This document shows positions 24,511-34,039 of a stretch of 64,000 nucleotides of DNA, piece by piece; the stretch's first letter is position 1; every line of letters starts with the position of its first letter. The stretch covers positions 8,447 to 72,446 of the forward strand of contig CAZUGK010000003.1 of NCBI GenBank assembly GCA_964619815.1, in the 5' to 3' direction. This DNA comes from BRH-c25 sp964619815 (GTDB lineage: Bacteria; Bacillota; Clostridia; Lutisporales; Lutisporaceae). The notes under the pieces are model-generated. The model saw only the letters and a list, made by a program, of their open reading frames with translations, had not been told where the DNA came from and did not search any database. The position numbers and the translations under genes are program-made.

Positions 24511-25485
24511 CTACTCCTTCCATTTTGGATGCTGGTATGCCTCAGGATTGCAAACATGCGGCCATTTCTCACCGCGCAGCACTGCCAGCGTACCCTCAAC
24601 CGCCATCAGTACTACATTTCTTGTTGTTTCTTGAGTTTGCGCTGCCATATGCGGTGTGACGATACAATTCGCAAGCTGCATCAGCGGATGGTCCGCCTTC
24701 ATTGGTTCATCAATAAGTACATCTACACCCGCACCTGCAATGACCCTATTTTGCAGTGCTGCAATAAGAGCAGCCTCGTCGACAATGTCCCCCCGGGCAC
24801 AGTTGAGGAAATACGCCGTCGGCTTCATGGCCTCAAACTGAGCCTTGCCAATCAAGCCCTTCGTTTGCGGTATGGAAGGCATATGGAGTGATATATAATC
24901 TCCTGCTGCAATTGCCCCCATCAGATCTGCGCTGTGGCTGCAGCCCATGGCTGCTGCTGCTTCAGCCGTAACAAATGGATCGTAGACCAGCACTTTCATG
25001 CCAATGCCAAGGCACATACGTGCCAGTTCTTTTCCAATGTTGCCGAAACCCAGGATACTGATAGTCTTGCCCTGTATTTCTACAGCTGCATATTTATTAC
25101 GGATTCCAAAATTACCCTTACGCGTTTCGTTGTCGCTTTCCACAATGTTCTTGCTTACAGCAAACAGCAGAGCAAGTGTATGTTCCGCAACCGCACGTGA
25201 GTTTGCGGCAGGACATATTACTACAGGTATTCCCTTCTCCGTCGCTGCAGCAACGTCGACATTGTCAACGCCAACTCCGGGACGGGTTATTACCTTAAGC
25301 CTTTCACATGCCTCAATGGCCTTGCTGTCGATCTTTCCGATTCGCAGGATAAAACCATCTGCTTCCTTCAGCTGGTCAAGTATCACGTCACTGTCTCCGT
25401 TATTTGGAATAATGATATTTGCCTTACCCTCAATAGCCTCCATACCCGGTTTATACAGTGCATGAGACAAAACAATGTTATACAA
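24511..25485 (-). CDS. D-2-hydroxyacid dehydrogenase (phosphoglycerate-dehydrogenase type)
   Basis: NAD-dependent 2-hydroxyacid dehydrogenase, about 325 residues. A TTG at 25483-25485 after GGAAGGGGG is the likely start, giving the family-type MYNIVLSH beginning; no good signal precedes longer starts. Nucleotide site GFGNIGKELARM, catalytic Arg in NCARGDIVDEAALI, Glu in LIDEPMKADHP and His in VTPHMAAQTQE are all present. Related enzymes oxidise or reduce glycerate, hydroxypyruvate or other short 2-hydroxyacids. Within an acid-sugar operon it may process a 2-keto or 2-hydroxy product. No ACT domain, so not serine-biosynthetic SerA with feedback control. Confidence 0.88.
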   Translation of the reverse strand: MYNIVLSHALYKPGMEAIEGKANIIIPNNGDSDVILDQLKEADGFILRIGKIDSKAIEACERLKVITRPGVGVDNVDVAAATEKGIPVVICPAANSRAVAEHTLALLFAVSKNIVESDNETRKGNFGIRNKYAAVEIQGKTISILGFGNIGKELARMCLGIGMKVLVYDPFVTAEAAAAMGCSHSADLMGAIAAGDYISLHMPSIPQTKGLIGKAQFEAMKPTAYFLNCARGDIVDEAALIAALQNRVIAGAGVDVLIDEPMKADHPLMQLANCIVTPHMAAQTQETTRNVVLMAVEGTLAVLRGEKWPHVCNPEAYQHPKWKE

Positions 25486-25522
25486 GGATATTGTCCCCCT
25501 TCCTTTCAAAACCACTCGTCAA

Positions 25523-26440
25523 TTACAGGCTTGCCTTGAGCGCTGCATGCAGTTCATTTACCTCTGCAATTTTTGCTATGATATTTTTCTCTTCCTCCGG
25601 CAGTATTGAATCCTGAGGTGCGATAATACGCTTATCGGTATAGCCCAAAGTTGATATCGCAAATTTATTTGCTGATGTCGCATTTTTTGTCATGCTCAGT
25701 ATCTTGGAGGTTTCACGCAGCAGCACATCATATTTCATAGCCAGCTCTATATTTTTAGAAAGCCCTGCTTCAAACGCTTCTACAAATAATTGCGGAAACA
25801 CCGGTGCAATGGAAGGCACAAAACCGTCTGCACCCTGCAGCATGCTTGCCATAGCATATGGGGTTGAACCCTGAAGTACGGAGAAATCTGTTCCTGCAAA
25901 ATGGGTCAAAAGCTGCTGGAAAGCTGCGAAGTCACCGGAACTGTCCTTTACGCCAACCACTCTGTCAAACTTGGCAATTTCCTTGATTGTGTTTACTGTC
26001 AGCTTTAAATTGGTGAACATAGGTATGTTATATACCATGATCTCCACATTTGTTTCCCTGCATATCTGTGCAAAGTGACGGGTGGTTTCATCCTGTGAAG
26101 TGTGGCGCGCATAGAATATTGAAGTGATTACGGCACACTTCCCACCAAGCTGCTCCAGCTTTTTAATATTGTCAATTACACGGCGGGTGCTTGTATCCAT
26201 AACGCCTGCCATAACCGGAACCCTGTCACCGCACTGGTCAACAGCTATGCGAATTGCATTGTCGCGTTCCTTTTGTGTCAGAGCCATGCACTCACCGTTA
26301 CTGCCGGCTACGAATATGCCATGCAGTCCCCCATCGATGCAATGATCGATCAGCCTGCGAAAGCCCTCTTCATCCACATTCTCACGGGCATCTACGGGAG
26401 TGATAATCGGTGGTATTACCCCGTAATATTTCTTGTTCAT
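25523..26440 (-). CDS. DapA-family lyase/aldolase
   Basis: 305 residues of the N-acetylneuraminate lyase/dihydrodipicolinate synthase family, class I aldolases using a Schiff-base lysine. GVIPPIITPVDARENVDEEG opens the barrel, VYNIPMF supplies the catalytic tyrosine, and VVGVKDSSGDF the lysine. The start ATG 26438-26440 follows GGAGGAA. In catabolic operons such proteins usually split or dehydrate 2-keto-3-deoxy sugar acids giving pyruvate; here it sits between kinase-dehydrogenase genes and the transporter, so a role in acid-sugar breakdown is more likely than lysine biosynthesis. The 150-base space upstream (26441-26599) shows a short AACATA/TATGTT hairpin near 26559-26577 and nothing else. 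Confidence 0.85.
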   Translation of the reverse strand: MNKKYYGVIPPIITPVDARENVDEEGFRRLIDHCIDGGLHGIFVAGSNGECMALTQKERDNAIRIAVDQCGDRVPVMAGVMDTSTRRVIDNIKKLEQLGGKCAVITSIFYARHTSQDETTRHFAQICRETNVEIMVYNIPMFTNLKLTVNTIKEIAKFDRVVGVKDSSGDFAAFQQLLTHFAGTDFSVLQGSTPYAMASMLQGADGFVPSIAPVFPQLFVEAFEAGLSKNIELAMKYDVLLRETSKILSMTKNATSANKFAISTLGYTDKRIIAPQDSILPEEEKNIIAKIAEVNELHAALKASL

Positions 26441-26599
26441 TTCCATTCCTCCATTATTATTTCTGTTATATTAGTTTATTTTAACCTTATAGACCTCAAA
26501 GTTCTTTCATAAAAATTTCCTCTGTAAAATTAACTTTCGTAAACAGATTTATTTATATGTTAACATAATCTTCCTATGTTGGGGGAATACTTTTTAAAA

Positions 26600-27646
26600 C
26601 TACTTACTTCTTGCTGCTAAACGTGCAATAGCAAGTTTTGCACCATAATCAACAGCATTAATCAGACTCTCTTCATTCGCAGTTCCCTTTCCTGCTTTGC
26701 CGAATGCAGTACCATGGTCAACCGAGCTGCGGATAATGGGCAGCCCCAGTGTAATGTTTACTCCGCTGACAGTTTTCCACTTGCCGGTGTTATGGTCGTA
26801 CTGGAAACCAACAACCTTAAGAGGAATATGCCCCTGGTCATGGTACATTGCAACCACTATATCATATTGCCCGCCTCGGGCCTTGGAGAATAATGTATCA
26901 GGTGCGATCGGTCCCTCGGCATCAATGCCATCCTGCTGTGCCTGCAGAACAGCAGGAGCAATCTCTTCGATTTCTTCCCTGCCGAACAGTCCGTTTTCAC
27001 CGGCATGCGGGTTAAGGCCGGCAACGCCAATACGTGGTTTTTCGATACCCAAGCTGTGGCATACGTCATGTGCGAGGCCGATTACCTTGTAGACGCGTTC
27101 TTTTTTGCAGCGGTCACAGGCTTCCCGGAGTGCTACATGTGTGGAAACATGCACTACGCGCAGTTCACCGTCGGCAAGCATCATTGTGTAATCCCGTGTG
27201 CCTGTAAGCTCAGCATATATTTCAGTATGTCCGCTGTAATGATAACCCGCAAGGTTCAATGCTTCCTTATTTAGCGGACCTGTAATTGTAGCATCAATTT
27301 CGTCCTTCATAGCCAGATCAATTACCTTTTCAATAGCTTTATATGCTGCCTTGCCTCCCTGCGCACTGACTTTGCCGTGAGTCAAAGCAGACATATCTAC
27401 ATTGTCCTGATCCAGCACATCTATTGTACCATATTCGAATTTTGCGTCCTTAACACTGGAAATGACATGTACATCAAGCTGTTTTTTCGCAATTTCAACT
27501 GCTTGCATAACCACTTTAGCGCTACCCACTACCAGCGGTCGGCAGATTTCATACACATGTTTCCGGGAGAGTGCCTTTGCAGTAATTTCCGGACCAATAC
27601 CACATGGATCGCCCATAGTAATACCCAGAATGGGTAACTTTTGCAT
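26600..27646 (-). CDS. pdxA2: PdxA-family dehydrogenase, PdxA2/acid-sugar type
   Basis: 348 residues of the 4-hydroxythreonine-4-phosphate dehydrogenase family. GITMGDPCGIGPEITAKAL starts the protein; SGHTEIYAELTG and VAMYHDQGHIPLKV contain the metal-binding His residues. Paralogues next to DUF1537 kinases (PdxA2) oxidise and decarboxylate D-threonate 4-phosphate or D-erythronate 4-phosphate to dihydroxyacetone phosphate and CO2, as established for that gene pair. Its position in the same operon as the DUF1537 kinase supports that role rather than vitamin B6 synthesis. AAGGAGGAATTTTC precedes the ATG. Confidence 0.88.
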   Translation of the reverse strand: MQKLPILGITMGDPCGIGPEITAKALSRKHVYEICRPLVVGSAKVVMQAVEIAKKQLDVHVISSVKDAKFEYGTIDVLDQDNVDMSALTHGKVSAQGGKAAYKAIEKVIDLAMKDEIDATITGPLNKEALNLAGYHYSGHTEIYAELTGTRDYTMMLADGELRVVHVSTHVALREACDRCKKERVYKVIGLAHDVCHSLGIEKPRIGVAGLNPHAGENGLFGREEIEEIAPAVLQAQQDGIDAEGPIAPDTLFSKARGGQYDIVVAMYHDQGHIPLKVVGFQYDHNTGKWKTVSGVNITLGLPIIRSSVDHGTAFGKAGKGTANEESLINAVDYGAKLAIARLAARSK

Positions 27647-27659
27647 TGAAAATTCCTCC

Positions 27660-28814
27660 TTATATCACTTCTTGATAAATCAATCTAATATCATCATAAG
27701 ACAAGCTGCGGCGATTGTTATTCAACAGTCTCTTGCAGTCTGCAGCTGCTTCAACCAGAAAATCCATATCCTCCATACCTATTCCGAATTCACGGAGACT
27801 GGATGGTATGGCGGTATCCTTGACAATAGTTTCGATTCTGTTGATCATCCTCTCAGCCTTTTCGCGGGAAGTGCGTCCGTAGCCTGCCGGATTCACAATG
27901 TCCTCCAAAAGTGCCAGCCGGTCTTCACATGCTTCCAGGTTTGCCCTCATTACCGGCGCGAACATAATGGCATTTGACACGCCATGAGCAATGTGATATT
28001 TGCCGCCAAGAGGATAAGACAGTGCGTGGACGGCCGTTGTTCCGGATGCTGCAATGGATACACCGCCGTAAAACGCAGCAATCATAAGGTTGCCTTTGGC
28101 CTCCATATCATCTGCATTATTGTAAGCACGTACCAAGTTTTCAAATATTAGCTTTGCACCCTCTGCTGCATATAAATCGCTGAAAGGATTTGCCTTGTTG
28201 GAAGTAAAGCACTCGACAGCATGGGCCAGGGCATCTATACCAGTAGCTGCTATAATTTTCGGCGGTAATTTGCGTATCATACTTCCATCAAGCAGTACAT
28301 AATCCGCCAGCATATTCTTGTTTACTATACCAATCTTCACCATTTTTTCCGGTACTGCTACTATTGCATTAAAGGTTGCTTCACTGCCAGTGCCGCAGGT
28401 AGTAGGAACCATCACTGTAGGCAGTCCCTTCTCCATGAGATCATTATTCTCAAGCAGATCGTAAATATTATAAGATGCACCTTTCATAGCTGCACAAAGC
28501 TTTGCCATATCCATAACACTGCCACCGCCTACTGCAACTACCAGTTCTCCTTTAGCATTATTTATGGCTTCAACTGCGCGGGTTACATCCTGTGTGGAGG
28601 GTTCAGGGCGAAGGTCGCTGATAACACTATAGTCAGCGCCGGATTTTTCTATCTGTTCAATCACGCCGTAGCATATACCGGTTCTCAATACACCCTCATC
28701 TGTGAATACGATGACCCTTGATGCCTTCTCTGCTGCGATTATATCAGCAAGTTTTCCTATAGCATTTTCTCCACCACAAACATAGCCGGGAATAGTCAGC
28801 TCATATTGTTTCAT
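27660..28814 (-). CDS. Iron-containing alcohol dehydrogenase
   Basis: 384 residues of the Fe-dependent ADH family (group III). The nucleotide loop is AVGGGSVMDMAKLCAA; metal ligands appear in GIDALAHAVECFTS and in KYHIAHGVSNAIMFAPVMR. These enzymes interconvert short or C4 aldehydes and alcohols with NAD(P). In this operon it could oxidise a sugar alcohol such as erythritol/threitol-derived aldehyde or reduce a lactaldehyde-like product; the exact substrate is open. 13 bases separate it from pdxA2. Confidence 0.9.
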   Translation of the reverse strand: MKQYELTIPGYVCGGENAIGKLADIIAAEKASRVIVFTDEGVLRTGICYGVIEQIEKSGADYSVISDLRPEPSTQDVTRAVEAINNAKGELVVAVGGGSVMDMAKLCAAMKGASYNIYDLLENNDLMEKGLPTVMVPTTCGTGSEATFNAIVAVPEKMVKIGIVNKNMLADYVLLDGSMIRKLPPKIIAATGIDALAHAVECFTSNKANPFSDLYAAEGAKLIFENLVRAYNNADDMEAKGNLMIAAFYGGVSIAASGTTAVHALSYPLGGKYHIAHGVSNAIMFAPVMRANLEACEDRLALLEDIVNPAGYGRTSREKAERMINRIETIVKDTAIPSSLREFGIGMEDMDFLVEAAADCKRLLNNNRRSLSYDDIRLIYQEVI

Positions 28815-28829
28815 ATATATCCCTTCTTT

Positions 28830-30083
28830 CTAAACTTCTTCATTTAAATATTGTATTGAATGGATGAGGCAATCCTTCTTTCCAAATCCTCCCGACTTGG
28901 TCACAATAGACATCCCTTCCGCCATACCTCCAATCAGCCGTCCAACAGGTACTCCCGGTTCAATTTCTGCATCAAGTTCTATCCCCTTTGCATTAAGTGC
29001 TTTAAGTATGGCCAGCGATGTATCTCCTCCCGAAGAGATGATTGAACTTACCGGATAGCGCTCACAAAGCTGTCTCGCAAAGCTCCCAATTGCATTTGCT
29101 ATCTTTAATGAATCTTTTACAATGCTTCCATTACCATTAATCCGGCTGGTAAATCCCGGCAGGAGAGTGTCCACAACAATGGCTAACAGCCTGCAGCCAC
29201 CTCTGATCAGATTGTCAGCCTGCTGCAGCAGCTCCTGGTTTGCCTGCTCGTACCTACCTTCAAATATATCCGCAGTAAACATCGTAATTACCGGCATGCC
29301 CGTTTCACAGACAAGGGTCTGAACCTGTTCCGCAGCACAGGCATTATGGGATCCAATCATAACGAGTGTAGCCCCGTCTTTCTTCCACGACAAGTTTTCA
29401 TCCCGTATAACCCGGTTTTCCAGCAGACTGAGCTGTTTTGCCAGGCCGGCTGACCCGCAGAAAATTGTTCTTTTATCCAGATCCAAGGATGCATCACGTA
29501 CTATTGCGAGATCTTCATCAGTAACTGCGTCAATTACAAACACTCGAATGCCCTCAGAACACGCAGTTATCATGGCTTCATGCACTGCAGCCCTGCCTTG
29601 CCGGACTGTTGCAAGACCAATTCCGTGCACTTTTGAGCTCATCCCGTCAGCAAAAATCCTGACAACATCTAAACCGGATTTGATATTATTTGTGTTTGAA
29701 ATTGTTAGTATACCATTGCAAAGAGTCCTCCCATTCTCAGGATAGCTGGTTGCTACAACGGCAATGGTTGCATCCATTGCATCCATAATCGCTTCAAGTT
29801 CCTTTGCTACATTGCCCCGCAATACGGAATCGATCTTTTTGTAGATGTATTTATACTCTTTAGCCTTAATACACTTTACCAATTCGTAGGTTGTGTTATA
29901 TGCATCCTGGGGTAGCTTGGCGCGCGTATCGGCATTTATTGAAATTACATCATATTTGTCAGATAGAGTATCTACCAGATTCAAGTCAATTTCTGCAGAT
30001 ATCAGCGTACGCAATCCTCTTCTTTTGTACTGAGCGCCCGTATCACCGGCACCGGTTAAATCATCAGCTACTATGTAAATCAT
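28830..30083 (-). CDS. Four-carbon acid sugar kinase (DUF1537; DtnK/OtnK type)
   Basis: 417 residues. The N-terminal half opens with YIVADDLTGAGDTGAQYKRR, the substrate-binding motif of the DUF1537 kinases; the C-terminal half carries VSSIISSGGDTSLAILKAL, which binds ATP. The family phosphorylates D-threonate, D-erythronate or related acid sugars at the terminal hydroxyl. With a PdxA2-type dehydrogenase next door the pathway ends in dihydroxyacetone phosphate. First gene of the operon, 105 bases after a sigma-54 promoter. Confidence 0.93.
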   Translation of the reverse strand: MIYIVADDLTGAGDTGAQYKRRGLRTLISAEIDLNLVDTLSDKYDVISINADTRAKLPQDAYNTTYELVKCIKAKEYKYIYKKIDSVLRGNVAKELEAIMDAMDATIAVVATSYPENGRTLCNGILTISNTNNIKSGLDVVRIFADGMSSKVHGIGLATVRQGRAAVHEAMITACSEGIRVFVIDAVTDEDLAIVRDASLDLDKRTIFCGSAGLAKQLSLLENRVIRDENLSWKKDGATLVMIGSHNACAAEQVQTLVCETGMPVITMFTADIFEGRYEQANQELLQQADNLIRGGCRLLAIVVDTLLPGFTSRINGNGSIVKDSLKIANAIGSFARQLCERYPVSSIISSGGDTSLAILKALNAKGIELDAEIEPGVPVGRLIGGMAEGMSIVTKSGGFGKKDCLIHSIQYLNEEV

Positions 30084-30187
30084 ATGTGATAGCCCCTTTG
30101 CGGTATTTATTTCTCTCCGACTTTAATAATTGAGAGATACAATGTTCAAGAGATGTGCCTTTAACCTCTTTGCACATCTATCTATAA

Positions 30188-30202
30188 GCAAAAGGTGTGC
30201 CT
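30188..30202 (-). promoter_or_regulatory. Sigma-54 (-24/-12) promoter of the acid-sugar operon
   Basis: The minus strand reads AGGCACACCTTTTGC: GG, ten bases, GC, matching the GGCAC-N5-TTGC consensus. A less good copy (GGCACATCTCTTGA) lies 40 bases downstream. An inverted repeat AGATGTGC/GCACATCT (30151-30158, 30172-30179) overlaps the expected start of transcription. It requires an AAA activator; one is encoded just upstream. Confidence 0.75.
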
Positions 30203-30230
30203 ACATTTCATAAATTCATAAAAAAAATAA

Positions 30231-30274
30231 AAAAGGCTCCAATTGATACATCTAAAGTACCAAGGGAGCCTTTT
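30231..30274 (-). terminator. Rho-independent terminator after the sigma-54 activator gene
   Basis: Perfect arms AAAAGGCTCC (30231-30240) and GGAGCCTTTT (30265-30274); on the minus strand followed by TTATTTTTTT. It isolates activator transcription from the kinase operon. Confidence 0.85.
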
Positions 30275-30434
30275 ATGAAACCTATTAACGAAAAGTGAAG
30301 TATCAAGGAAATTCATACCTTCCCGCTTACTTTTCGAAAAAAAATAATGCAACAGTGAAAATGAGTTTTCTTTAGCAAATATGAAATTTTAAAATGTGGG
30401 CCACCCATAAATTGGATGCCTTTTATAAACTCTT

Positions 30435-30483
30435 GTTGCACAACGCAACCCGTGTTGCACGACGCAACGTTGCATTGTGCAAC
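30435..30483. promoter_or_regulatory. Three tandem 15-bp palindromic sites (probable activator UAS)
   Basis: GTTGCACAACGCAAC (30435-30449), GTTGCACGACGCAAC (30454-30468) and GTTGCATTGTGCAAC (30469-30483) share GTTGCA at one end and GCAAC at the other. Start-to-start spacings are 19 and 15 bases. They lie about 235-280 bases upstream of the -24/-12 element and 8 bases after the activator stop codon, the normal location of enhancer sites for Fis-type sigma-54 activators. Confidence 0.75.
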
Positions 30484-30490
30484 ATTTGCA

Positions 30491-32366
30491 TTAAGCTTTC
30501 TTTTTCCGCCAAAGTGTGCTGCGGTCAATTCCAAGCACCTTACATACATTTCCAACAGAGCCGGCATACTTATCATAAATATAAGCAATATATTGCTTTT
30601 CCAGCTCTCGCAGCGTCGGTTCCTGTATAAACAGTTCCTGCCTCTCAGCTGCGCCTGCAGCTGTTTCAGAAGATACGTCCGTAATATCTTTAATAAGAAT
30701 TTCTCCACCCTCGCAGGTAATAACCGCGCGCTCCATCATACCTTGCAGCTCACGCACATTGCCCTCATAGTGGAAGTTTTTCAGATAATCCAGGACCTCC
30801 TCTGACAACGACATCGGAAGACGTCCATATTTTTGTCCGAAAATTTTTACGAAAAATTCAGCAAGCGCGGTAGTATCCTCCCGTCTCTCATCCAGCGGCG
30901 GTACATTAAGAGTTAAGATATTTATGCGGTACAGCAGATCTCTCCTGAACTTCCCTGTCCTGACCTGATCACTCAGATCACGATTTGTTGCGCAGATAAC
31001 TCTTACGTCAACAGGAATTACACGATCATCCCCGATGCGCATAACTTCTTTTTCTTGTATCACGCGCAGCAGCCGCCCTTGTAAATCCAGCGGCATCTCA
31101 CTAATTTCATCCAGAAATATGGTGCCTCCATGAGCCAATTCAAACAAACCGGCCTTTCCTCCTTTTTTTGCACCGGTGAAGGCTCCTTCCTCATAACCAA
31201 ACAACTCACTTTCAATCAGAGAAGACGGCAGTGCCGCACAGTTGATGGGCACAAAAGGGCCGGATGCACGTCGGCTTATATTGTGTATCGACTGCGCCAG
31301 CAGTTCTTTGCCCACACCGCTTGGCCCGCTGATAAGTACAGAAGAATCATAATTACCATAGGTACGCGCTCGTTCAATGCAGCGACGCATTACCGTGCTT
31401 TTGAAAATAATATCATCAAAAGTATAGCGTGCGACGAATCCCTTCTCGCTAAGCTTGATACGTATCTTTTTTTCAAGGCTCTGAATTTTCGTTATATCCT
31501 GAAAGGTAATTATACTACCCATATTATCTTTACCCACCACAATAGGCACGTGATTGATTGCCAGCTCTGCACTGCCTACACTATGAATAGTATCAACCTT
31601 AACCTGATGTGAAAGCGCTATTCTTGTAAGAGCATTGTCACCAATCGCATCCAGCATTGTGCGCCCAATCACTGCTTCCTTTGAAATACCGAGTATTTTC
31701 TCCGCGTTAATGTTAAATACATTGATGCGATTATCTTTATCTGTCGCAATTACGCCATCGCTGGTATTGTCGATTACAGCCATAAATCGCTGCATACGCT
31801 CGCGCTCAACCTGAGTTGCACGCAGCACCCGGATTGCCTCCTCAATGGCATTAATAATTGCCTCTTCTCCGGATTCAATCATATGACTTTCATATCCATA
31901 TTCCTTAGCAATACGGTTTACAATGCTGTCTCCAACAAATACCTTTACACCCCGGTCGATACATCGGCGGATCTGCTCCTCAACCGATATGGAATTATCC
32001 AAAGTTATCTTGATAATATTCCTGTCCAAAATCAAATCTTCAATAATATCATAGCCCTGTATTACATTCTGGTAGCCGATAATTGCTGTAGACCGGTGGA
32101 CATGATTAATTTTTTTCAAGCTATTAAACACATCAAAAGCCGTAAGCTTAATCTCTACAACCGGGACATCCACAACAGCGCAGATTCGTGAATAAGTACC
32201 GCCACGGGAAATAATCACGTTTGCACCCTTGGCAATTGTTTGAAGCGTCGTTACGTCCCCCTGACACAAGTCCCCGGATACCACTTCCACAATGTCAGAA
32301 TATCCGCGTTCCTCGACAATACGCATTGCCATTTCATGTAATGTTGCAAATGGNNNNNNNNNNCAT
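30491..32366 (-). CDS. Sigma-54-dependent activator with PrpR_N, PAS, AAA+ and Fis-type HTH
   Basis: About 625 residues. The N-terminal PrpR_N domain (to about residue 195) includes DIVEVVSGDLCQGD and NVIISRGGTYSRI and should bind the small-acid inducer. A PAS domain follows (VIDNTSDGVIATDKDNRINV). The AAA+ domain has Walker A GPSGVGKE, the sigma-54 contact loop EEGAFTGAKKGG and Walker B GGTIFLDEI. The C-terminal helix-turn-helix is VCKVLGIDRSTLWRKKK. Start ATG 32364-32366 lies 7 bases after GGGGGG, and a 10-N gap immediately follows it, so the first few codons of PrpR_N are missing. It most likely activates the kinase operon. Confidence 0.93.
32354..32363. other. Assembly gap (10 N)
   Basis: Placeholder gap directly after the presumed start codon of the sigma-54 activator; true length unknown. 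Confidence 0.95.
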
Positions 32367-32631
32367 TGCATTACCCCCCTTGTCACTATCCTATCTACGG
32401 ATAGCTAAAGCAAATTGAATAATATCTGATAATTTCCCTGCAATTTTCATGCTTATCAATATAAATGCTTTAATATTCACCATATCACATAAAATTCCGA
32501 TTAATTTAATTATTTATAAATATCACTACAATATTCATTCAGTATTATACCATAATATTAACCATTTACAAAAACACGTTAACATAAAGAAAGACACTGC
32601 ATTTTTTAAGAAACACAGTGCTTAATTTTTT

Positions 32632-33651
32632 CTATTGTGCGAGTATCTCTCTCAAAACGGCTTTCCCGTGTATGATACCCAACAATTCATCTTCCGTTCT
32701 TATCACGTCATTCCTTGTCTTGAAGTACCTGTTTACTTTCTTCGCAAGCTCCTTCGGATCTCCGTCAATCGAGGAGATGAAATCGGTTACACTATTGCCT
32801 TCATACACGGTATAAAGATACGGGGCTACAATGTATTTCACGTCATAGAGCATCGAGTCCTCCACCCAGTAGTCGATGTGAGGGAGGTCTATCTTCTTCT
32901 TCATGAGCCTTGTGTACAATTCCAAACCATCTCCGCTAGATTCCCAGAAGTCCACATACACATAGTCGAACCGGTTCAGGAACTCGGCCTTGTAGTAGTC
33001 GAAAGCATCGCCGTGAATGATTTCAAGTTTCTTATCGGTTCTAAACTGGGGTCTGATGTATTTTTCAAATAAATCGATGACGTCCCGGTTGAATTCAACT
33101 ACCGTTACACTTTCTACTCCGTCTTTCAGCAGCCAAAGATATGGGAGGACACCTATGCCAAGCCCCATGGTCAGACATTTCCCATACCCTTTTCTGATTC
33201 CATCTCCCATGCTCTCTATTTCGCTGATGGCAGGGGACATCCATACTTTGCTGCCTTCCATAAGTACCGGCAAATCAATGTCTTTTTCAAAATATCCGAT
33301 GGGATGGTGGTGGAACAAGTATTTTCCCATGGGCTGATGAAAATTCATACTGATTAAAGTTCTTTTCTTGATGGTGATTTTCTCATAACTCACAGTTTCA
33401 GAATCCACGCAGTCGAGTTTGATGTCCCTGAAATAAGGATTCTCGGTCAGGATTTTCAAATCGTATTTCAAACCATCATGAGGAACGTTGTATTTTTTCA
33501 GTATTGCTATCAATTCCTTTTCCTTCTGCGGAGTAAGAATCTTTTCTGTATAGTTCATGATAGACGTTAGGTACTCATTCACATCCACCATAGAGAGCAT
33601 GAGGTTCTTCATTGCTATATCCAGTTCCGTATTTCTTTCAAACCTAATCAT
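32632..33651 (-). CDS. Orphan SAM-dependent methyltransferase-like protein, spermidine-synthase fold
   Basis: 339 residues. An N-terminal alpha/beta region of about 160 residues has no family I recognise (contains MGKYLFHHHPIGYF). From about residue 165 a Rossmann methyltransferase core is visible: motif I GLGIGVLPYLWL, acidic end of strand 2 VTVVEFNRDVI, and IIHGDAFDYY then FDYVYVDFWESSG, the arrangement of spermidine synthases and related enzymes. A charged C-terminal extension follows. GAGGT precedes the ATG. It is monocistronic between the activator and a small membrane protein. Substrate unknown. Confidence 0.75.
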   Translation of the reverse strand: MIRFERNTELDIAMKNLMLSMVDVNEYLTSIMNYTEKILTPQKEKELIAILKKYNVPHDGLKYDLKILTENPYFRDIKLDCVDSETVSYEKITIKKRTLISMNFHQPMGKYLFHHHPIGYFEKDIDLPVLMEGSKVWMSPAISEIESMGDGIRKGYGKCLTMGLGIGVLPYLWLLKDGVESVTVVEFNRDVIDLFEKYIRPQFRTDKKLEIIHGDAFDYYKAEFLNRFDYVYVDFWESSGDGLELYTRLMKKKIDLPHIDYWVEDSMLYDVKYIVAPYLYTVYEGNSVTDFISSIDGDPKELAKKVNRYFKTRNDVIRTEDELLGIIHGKAVLREILAQ

Positions 33652-34039
33652 CTATTTACCTCGAATCTAAATAAATTATAATTAACACTTTTACGTGTCT
33701 ATAATATCATACTTCCACATTTCTTATAAGTCTCATTTCTCAGGAGCTACCAAGGCTCCTATTCCTTTTGATAGACAATATGCTACATGTGTTTGGCTTA
33801 AAAGTGACAGTGTATCTAGCAATGGGATATAAAGCTCATATCCGGTGTCTATCATGTCATTCTTAAGTTTAGCAGAGCTTCCGTCAAGCGTTATGTATCC
33901 CGCTCAGTTCGCTCTCCTGACGTTGCAACTAAAAGCTCTCTATTTCAAGCTTGCACTCTTTTTATGTAACCAAGTTCAGGCATGTACATATTATAGTATT
34001 GAAAGAAGGCAACCTTGCTGTAAGAAAGGAGGTATAACA

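Noticed and set aside
33733..33855. 41-codon minus-strand frame (MIDTGYELYIPLLDTL...)
   Set aside because: The frame continues upstream without a start until a stop, has no ribosome binding site, and matches nothing I recognise. It may be another gene remnant but the evidence is too thin.
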